A DNA stretch of 64,000 nucleotides, taken from positions 1-64,000 of the forward strand of contig OZ242258.1 of assembly GCA_965207025.1 (NCBI GenBank), read 5' to 3'. The notes under the pieces are model-generated. The model had not been told where the DNA came from. It saw only the letters and a program-made list of their open reading frames with translations, and did no database searches. Within the stretch, counting starts at the first letter, position 1. Every line of letters starts with the position of its first letter. Made by a program: the position numbers and the translations under genes. Origin of the DNA: Bin87 sp034423595 (GTDB lineage Bacteria > Chloroflexota > Dehalococcoidia > Lucifugimonadales > UBA3495). Of the stretch, positions 59,846-64,000 are shown in pieces.

Positions 59846-60706
59846 ATGGGTAATGGCAACAACCAGAACGGCAACGGACACCACCCCAACGGCAGCGTCA
59901 ACCTCAACGGCAACGGCCAGAACGGGCACAAGGGCGGCAACGGCGTCGCCGACATCGGCGGCCACGACCTCCTGTGGGACGGGCTGCCCCCCGCCGTGGT
60001 GAGCGCCCTGGAGCAGCCCCTGGACCCGGCCCTGGTCTCCCGGCGGGACGGCCGGGGCAACCGCCAGTACGACTACATCGAGGGCCACACCGTCATCGAC
60101 CAGGCCAACCGGATCTTCGGCTTCGGCGGGTGGGGATACGAACTGGTGGGCGACGTGGGCCTGCGCCGCATCGAGAAGGTGGATGTCAGGACCGGCGAGG
60201 TCAGGGTCTCCTTCGCCTACAGCGCCCCGGTGCGGGTCAGCGTGGTGGGCGCTCCGCCCCGCACCGACATCGGGTTCCACATCGTCGCCGAGGATACCCC
60301 GGAAGGCCACGACACGGCCTGCAAGGGCGCCGTCACCGACGGACTGAAGCGGGCGTTGCGCAGCTTCGGCGACCGGTTCGGAAATGGCCTCTACGGAGAC
60401 CAGCCTGCGGCCAACAGCAGGTCTGGCGCGCAGCCGTCCAACGCCAGGAGCAACGGCAACGGCAACAACTGCCAGGGCAACAGCGGGAATGGGCGGCGGG
60501 ACGGTTCCTACCTCCAGCAGTTGCGGGGGCGGCTCATCGATCTGGGCGCGAAGCAGGGCTACGACGAGGACCGGGTACGGGAGGCGGTCAAGAAGCAGAC
60601 CGGCAAGGACCTGGACGACCTGCCCGCCGAGGACCTCAAGCCCCTGGTGGAGAACGCGGCCAAGAAGGTCAACGAGGCGAGGAAAGCCGAGGGCGGCAAT
60701 AGGTAG
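59846..60706 (+). CDS. Rad52/22-family single-strand annealing protein (286 aa)
   Basis: Anneals complementary DNA strands. After an Asn/Gly-rich N-terminus (residues 1-35), the Rad52-type core shows YDYIEGHTVIDQANRIFGFGGWGYELV, RVSFAYSAPVRV, GFHIVAEDTPEGHDTACKGAVTDGLKRALRSFGDRFGNGLYGD. A second Asn/Gly linker leads to a small C-terminal domain (about 215-280) with KQGYDEDRVREAVKKQTGKDLDDLP. The ATG follows AAAGGAG. Together with SSB and the Cas4-like nuclease it forms a phage-like recombination set. Confidence 0.87.
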   Translation: MGNGNNQNGNGHHPNGSVNLNGNGQNGHKGGNGVADIGGHDLLWDGLPPAVVSALEQPLDPALVSRRDGRGNRQYDYIEGHTVIDQANRIFGFGGWGYELVGDVGLRRIEKVDVRTGEVRVSFAYSAPVRVSVVGAPPRTDIGFHIVAEDTPEGHDTACKGAVTDGLKRALRSFGDRFGNGLYGDQPAANSRSGAQPSNARSNGNGNNCQGNSGNGRRDGSYLQQLRGRLIDLGAKQGYDEDRVREAVKKQTGKDLDDLPAEDLKPLVENAAKKVNEARKAEGGNR

Positions 60707-60732
60707 AACTCCCTCGGCAAAACACCATCCGG

Positions 60733-60763
60733 CGGGGCCGCCTGCAATACGGGGCGGCCCCGC
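60733..60763 (+). terminator. GC-rich hairpin between Rad52 and DUF7007-like genes
   Basis: gcggggccgcc pairs with ggcggccccgc (ending 60763) around tgcaatacgg, followed by ttcccattt. One of a recurring set of hairpins sharing the 3' arm GCGGCCCCGC. Confidence 0.7.
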
Positions 60764-60794
60764 TTCCCATTTACAGGAACAAGGAGGCAAGAAC

Positions 60795-61115
60795 ATGACG
60801 GCAACCACCATGCACACCCCCTGGGGGTGGCCCCAGGACATCGAGGAATTGGCCGAAGGGGTCTGGCGGGTGTCCACCGCCGGACACGGCGGGCTGAAGC
60901 TGAGCCGGGAGCGGTGGGAGGAACTGCCCGACCTGGTGCGGGACACCTTCCTCAACCCCTGCTTCGCCGAGGAGGACTGCGAGGAACCCATCGCCCGGAT
61001 CCTGCTGGGCCTGGGCGACGAAAGGGAGCGGGAACTGGCCCTGAAGATAGCGGGTTATTTCGACCGCTACTCTCCGGCGCTTCCCTACCTCGGCAATGAA
61101 GGGGGATCGCCATGA
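60795..61115 (+). CDS. Small DUF7007-like protein (106 aa)
   Basis: Reads WGWPQDIEELAEGVWRVSTAGHGGLKLSRERWEELPDLVRD, then an acidic segment (EEDCEEPIARILLGLGDERERELALKIAGYFDRYSP). The V-S-T-x-x-H-G-G-x-x-L-S pattern recalls DUF7007 proteins of plasmids and phages, but I am not certain of the family. The ATG follows AAGGAGG. It overlaps the next gene by 4 bp. Confidence 0.7.
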   Translation: MTATTMHTPWGWPQDIEELAEGVWRVSTAGHGGLKLSRERWEELPDLVRDTFLNPCFAEEDCEEPIARILLGLGDERERELALKIAGYFDRYSPALPYLGNEGGSP

Positions 61116-61507
61116 CCGTCACCCGAAGCCGGCCCCGCTGCCTGCCCAGCGTGACCACCAAACTCGGCACGGAGTTGGGGAGCCTCTACATCACCGTGGG
61201 CCTGGACGAAAGCGGCCAGCCCTTCGAGGTCTTCGGCTCTCTCGGCAAGGCCGGCAGCCTGCAACACGGGATGACCGAAATGGCCTGCCGCCTGGTCTCC
61301 CTGCACCTGCGACGGGGCACGCCGCTGGCTGAAATCATCGGGCAGATACAGGGCATCACCGAAATGCAGCCCTGGCCCAACCGGATGGAGGACGGGCGCA
61401 CGGTGTACGTGAAAGGGCTGGGCGACGCCATCGCCCTGGTCCTGCGGGACTACCTGGCAGCGCAGGCGGATGTGGAACCAGCGGAACTGCCCGTCGCCGC
61501 CGACTAG
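61112..61507 (+). CDS. Stand-alone TSCPD-domain protein (131 aa)
   Basis: Residues 15-85 (TKLGTELGSLYITVGLDESGQPFEVFGSLGKAGSLQHGMTEMACRLVSLHLRRGTPLAEIIGQIQGI, shown here only as a region) match the TSCPD domain normally fused to the C-terminus of class II ribonucleotide reductase. Here it is free-standing with a short tail (DAIALVLRDYLAAQ). No reductase gene is in the window. It might supply or sense a reductase in the host or bind nucleotides. The ATG overlaps the upstream stop. Confidence 0.75.
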   Translation: MTVTRSRPRCLPSVTTKLGTELGSLYITVGLDESGQPFEVFGSLGKAGSLQHGMTEMACRLVSLHLRRGTPLAEIIGQIQGITEMQPWPNRMEDGRTVYVKGLGDAIALVLRDYLAAQADVEPAELPVAAD

Positions 61508-61534
61508 CGGCGAGAAATCGACCAAGAAGGCGCA

Positions 61535-61564
61535 CGGGGTCGTCTCGAATACGGGACGGCCCCG
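61535..61564 (+). terminator. GC-rich hairpin after the TSCPD gene
   Basis: cggggtcgtc (61535-61544) pairs with gacggccccg (61555-61564) with one G-U pair; tail cttctcatct. Same family as the hairpins at 60733, 62697 and 63216. Confidence 0.65.
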
Positions 61565-61608
61565 CTTCTCATCTACCGGACACCGAACATGATGGAGGAA
61601 CGACAACC

Positions 61609-62661
61609 ATGACTATCGCCATTGACAGGCAGACCGACGTTTACTCCCGACCCAACGCCCGCTTCGACGGCGACGGGACCTTGGAGGTCCGGGCCTCGGC
61701 GGTGGGCAACTGCCGCCGCGCCCTGTGGTACGAGGCCACCGGCCACGAGGTCACCAACCCCCGCAGCGATGATTCCCTGACCATGCTGGAGGCGGGCAAC
61801 GCCCTGGAGCCGGTGGTGCTGCGGGCCATGGAGCGGGCCGGCTGGGACATCACTCCAACGGACCGCGACAACCCCCGGATGGTCTCTCTGCGCCTCGGTC
61901 CAACCCTGGCGGTCAGCGGCCACGTGGACGCCGCCGGCGTCGCGCCCATCTTCGGGAACGAACCCAGCATCGTCGAGGTCAAGACCCGGGGGCCGGAAGC
62001 CTACAAGAAGTGGCGGACGCTGGGCGCCGAGCGCAGCCACCCAGAATCGGTCTGGCAGGCGGCCTTCTATACCTACGGAGCCTATGACGAAGCCCGCGAC
62101 GTGGTGATCGCCACCCTGGACACGGGCGGACGGACCTGGGACTACGAGGTGATACCGGCCCATAGGGTGGAGCGGGCCTTCGAGCGAGCCTGCGCCCGGC
62201 TGGGCGAACTGGCGGCCCACCACCTGGTCAACGGGCCGGACCCGGATGTGCTGCCGGAGCGGGACTTCACCGCCGACGACTGGCAGTGTAAGCGCTGCCC
62301 CTTCCTCAACGCCTGCCTGCCGGGGACGGCGGCGGTGGAACCGGAACCAGTTGACGAACCCGTCGAGCCGGTTACCGACGACGAGGCCCAAGCCGCCTTG
62401 CGGGAGTACGAACAGGCCCAGGAGATGCTGAAGGCCATAGAAGAGGACAAACAGTGGGCGCTGGGGATGCTGCGGGCCTGGCTGGGCCAGCGGGGTGAAC
62501 AGAAGGCCAAGCTGGAGGGCCGGGAGAAGACCCGCACCGTGGGGATGGTGAAGAACACCCGCTACAACGTGGACCACAAGCGGCTGAACGCCCTGCTGGA
62601 CCCGGAGGCGCGGGCCGAGATCGTCACCGAGAACGTCTCCCACTACCTGCGGGTCAGCTAG
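61609..62661 (+). CDS. Cas4/RecB-like PD-(D/E)XK nuclease (350 aa)
   Basis: Nuclease core: SGHVDAAGV (Asp) about 30 residues before IVEVKTRG (E-x-K), with QAAFYTYGAY as the following helix motif. A Cys near the N-terminus (GNCRRALWYEATG) and a cluster CKRCPFLNAC near residue 226 form the probable Fe-S site of Cas4-type exonucleases. A C-terminal coiled region (EYEQAQEMLKAIEEDKQWAL) completes it. Likely processes ends for the annealing protein encoded upstream. The ATG follows GGAGGAACG. Confidence 0.83.
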   Translation: MTIAIDRQTDVYSRPNARFDGDGTLEVRASAVGNCRRALWYEATGHEVTNPRSDDSLTMLEAGNALEPVVLRAMERAGWDITPTDRDNPRMVSLRLGPTLAVSGHVDAAGVAPIFGNEPSIVEVKTRGPEAYKKWRTLGAERSHPESVWQAAFYTYGAYDEARDVVIATLDTGGRTWDYEVIPAHRVERAFERACARLGELAAHHLVNGPDPDVLPERDFTADDWQCKRCPFLNACLPGTAAVEPEPVDEPVEPVTDDEAQAALREYEQAQEMLKAIEEDKQWALGMLRAWLGQRGEQKAKLEGREKTRTVGMVKNTRYNVDHKRLNALLDPEARAEIVTENVSHYLRVS

Positions 62662-62696
62662 ACGAAACCCGACGCTACCAACTTGGCAGCGCAACA

Positions 62697-62732
62697 CGGG
62701 GCTGCCCTCTTCTAAAGGAATGGGCGGCCCCG
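62697..62732 (+). terminator. GC-rich hairpin between nuclease and ssb genes
   Basis: cggggctgccc (62697-62707) pairs with gggcggccccg (62722-62732) with one G-U pair; loop of 14 nt. No T-tract follows, so it may serve RNA stability or attenuation rather than termination. Confidence 0.6.
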
Positions 62733-62773
62733 CAAGGTCAACCCTAACTCACAGAGCAAATGGAGGAACAATC

Positions 62774-63172
62774 ATGGCGAAGACCATCAACAAGGTGGAA
62801 TTGTTGGGACGGGTCGGAAACGACCCGGAGATGCGCTACACGGCGTCGGGCATCGCCGTTACCCAGCTGCGCCTGGCCACGGACCGGGGCCGGAAGAACG
62901 GCGAGGACGCCACCGACTGGCACACCGTCGTGGTGTGGGACAAGCTCGGCGAGGCCGTCGCTCAGTACGTGGAGAAGGGCCAGAGGATTTACGTCGCGGG
63001 TCGTTTGGTTCAGAACTCCTGGACCGGCGACGACGGTCAGCGGCGCTACCGCACCGAGGTCCACGCCCAGGACGTGGTGTTCCTGGACTCCTCCCGCAAC
63101 GGCAACGGCGGCGCTAACGGCAACTACGCCAACGCCGGCGCCAACACCCAGGACGACGACCTTCCCTTCTAA
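62774..63172 (+). CDS. ssb: Single-stranded DNA-binding protein (132 aa)
   Basis: OB-fold SSB: NKVELLGRVGNDPEMRYTASGIAVTQLRLAT, DWHTVVVWDKLGEAVAQYVEKGQRIYVAGRLV, then an Asn/Gly tail ending in the acidic tip DDDLPF that recruits partner proteins. Length is slightly shorter than chromosomal SSB. The ATG follows GGAGGAAC. Confidence 0.93.
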   Translation: MAKTINKVELLGRVGNDPEMRYTASGIAVTQLRLATDRGRKNGEDATDWHTVVVWDKLGEAVAQYVEKGQRIYVAGRLVQNSWTGDDGQRRYRTEVHAQDVVFLDSSRNGNGGANGNYANAGANTQDDDLPF

Positions 63173-63215
63173 CCGGACCACGGAATAGCGACGCCCGCCA
63201 CCGGCGGACGCAACA

Positions 63216-63249
63216 CGGGGCCGCTCCCTGGCAATAGGGAGCGGCCCCG
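63216..63249 (+). terminator. GC-rich hairpin after ssb
   Basis: A 14-bp perfect stem (63216-63229 with 63236-63249) around ggcaat; tail ctctcgtttcc. The strongest of the recurring GCGGCCCCG hairpins. Confidence 0.75.
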
Positions 63250-63286
63250 CTCTCGTTTCCCAATCCTACTTGTAAGGAAGTGAGCC

Positions 63287-63823
63287 ATGCTCCGCAAGAA
63301 GCAGACCAAGACCGACGACACCCCCGCCGTGACCCTGGAGGGCCACGCGGTGCTGGAGGCTCTGCGCTCCAACCTGGACCTGCTGGGCGAACTGGCGGCC
63401 CGCTACGAGGTGTCCTTCCAGCCGGAGCGCCCCGCCGAGATGCCCGTCATCAGCTGCCCCCAGGACGTGTTCAACCTGCTGGGGCCTGAGATGTCCCTGC
63501 TGGCCCAGGAACAGCTCAGGGTGCTGCTGCTCAATACCAGGAACGGCGTCATGGCCCAGCGGATTATCTACCAGGGCAACGTCAACAGCTCCATCGTCCG
63601 CCCCGCCGAGGTGTTCCGCGCCGCCATCATCGACTCGGCCCCCAGCATCATCATTTCCCACAACCACCCAAGCGGCGACCCGACCCCCAGCCCGGAGGAC
63701 GTGAAGATCACCCGCGAACTGGTGGAAGGGGGAAAGCTGCTGGGCATCGACCTGATGGACCACATCGTCATCGCCGGCGACCGGTACGTCAGCCTCAAGG
63801 AAAAGAAGCTGATGGACATCTAG
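63287..63823 (+). CDS. radC: RadC-family JAMM/MPN protein (178 aa)
   Basis: The JAMM motif is present: an upstream Glu in the MPN core, then SHNHPSGDPTPSPEDVKIT (His-x-His ... Asp). LLNTRNGVMAQRIIYQGNVNSSIVRPAEVFRAAI is typical. The N-terminal HhH region of chromosomal RadC is absent, as in plasmid and phage versions. Common in mobile elements; function uncertain. The ATG follows AAGGAAG. Confidence 0.9.
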   Translation: MLRKKQTKTDDTPAVTLEGHAVLEALRSNLDLLGELAARYEVSFQPERPAEMPVISCPQDVFNLLGPEMSLLAQEQLRVLLLNTRNGVMAQRIIYQGNVNSSIVRPAEVFRAAIIDSAPSIIISHNHPSGDPTPSPEDVKITRELVEGGKLLGIDLMDHIVIAGDRYVSLKEKKLMDI

Positions 63824-63838
63824 CACCGGCGCTGCCCG

Positions 63839-63885
63839 AGACCGGCGACGCACCGCCGGTCCTCACGCGGGGACGCGATTCCCCG
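63839..63885 (+). terminator. Two hairpins after radC
   Basis: gaccggcg-acgca-cgccggtc-type stem (about 63841-63862) and gcggggacgcgattccccgc (about 63866-63885). They precede the next start (63923) in the same way as the other intergenic hairpins of this operon but lack the GCGGCCCC arm. Confidence 0.55.
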
Positions 63886-63922
63886 CGCTGCATCCTCAAC
63901 CCACTACTAAAGGAGACCATAC

Positions 63923-64000
63923 ATGCTGGCAACCCAAGCCACCATCAACCCCGACGACCTCTTCACGGTCACGGCGGGCGGCTACTCGGCCACCGCCGAC
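63923..64000 (+). CDS. Start of a gene continuing beyond the window
   Basis: The ATG at 63923 follows AAAGGAG. The 26 visible residues (beginning MLATQATINPDDLFTVT) have no stop before the window ends. Not identifiable from this length; position suggests another replication-operon member. Confidence 0.65.
   Translation, partial: MLATQATINPDDLFTVTAGGYSATAD

Overview
The window is GC-rich, densely packed accessory DNA. Most of it looks like conjugative or plasmid DNA from a bacterium with Gram-positive-style conjugation genes. Chloroflexota (SAR202/Dehalococcoidia-like) is my best guess, based on the PrgI-type VirB3, the replication-relaxation protein family, the giant Calx-beta exoprotein and the base composition. 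That assignment is inference, because no rRNA or tRNA gene is present. No CRISPR array was seen.

Layout. 1-9851 (minus): one enormous secreted Calx-beta/cadherin repeat protein that runs off the left edge. 10077-12753: two IS4-family insertion sequences in tandem, the second apparently dead. 13052-15768: small genes, a mini-XRE regulator, a TPR protein and a small membrane protein. 15903-16895 (minus): a regulator with three XRE helix-turn-helix domains. 16963-18114: noncoding DNA with a 41-bp-period degenerate repeat. 18115-30620: conjugation module A, made of a divergent coiled-coil regulator, an operator region, then secreted protein, VirB6, pilin, VirB3 fusion, second pilin, VirB4, coupling ATPase and replication-relaxation protein. 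30698-33440: a small ORF, hicBA and a large serine recombinase whose 3' end cuts into a second, truncated serine recombinase. 33352-36095 (minus): truncated recombinase, membrane protein, RHH protein, ImmA-like protein and XRE. 36305-37637: a third IS4-family copy with a perfect 11-bp target duplication. 37691-39305: a tandem run of five tiny HTH regulators behind a short leader gene. 39592-43646 (minus): a compact candidate defence operon (TIR, RNase HI, AlbA_2/Schlafen-type, HEPN). 43788-44219: a membrane protein. 44391-57100: conjugation module B, the inverted, diverged sister of module A with the same gene order and its own divergent regulator. 57903-64000: a replication/recombination operon (primase, Rad52-type annealing protein, TSCPD protein, Cas4-like nuclease, SSB, RadC) punctuated by GC-rich hairpins.

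How it fits together. Two sister type IV secretion modules point toward each other and enclose about 15 kb of cargo (recombinase, toxin-antitoxin, regulators, defence genes, IS). Their ATPases are nearly identical. Their regulators, intergenic operators and replication-relaxation proteins have diverged: module A carries TTGCA-type palindromes and module B carries GGACA-type palindromes. That fits two related elements that settled in one replicon while keeping separate control circuits. The most interesting items are this twin system, the TIR/RNase H/AlbA/HEPN operon, the mini-XRE array, a conserved three-codon leader ORF before both pilin genes, and a 44-bp perfect palindrome in module B.
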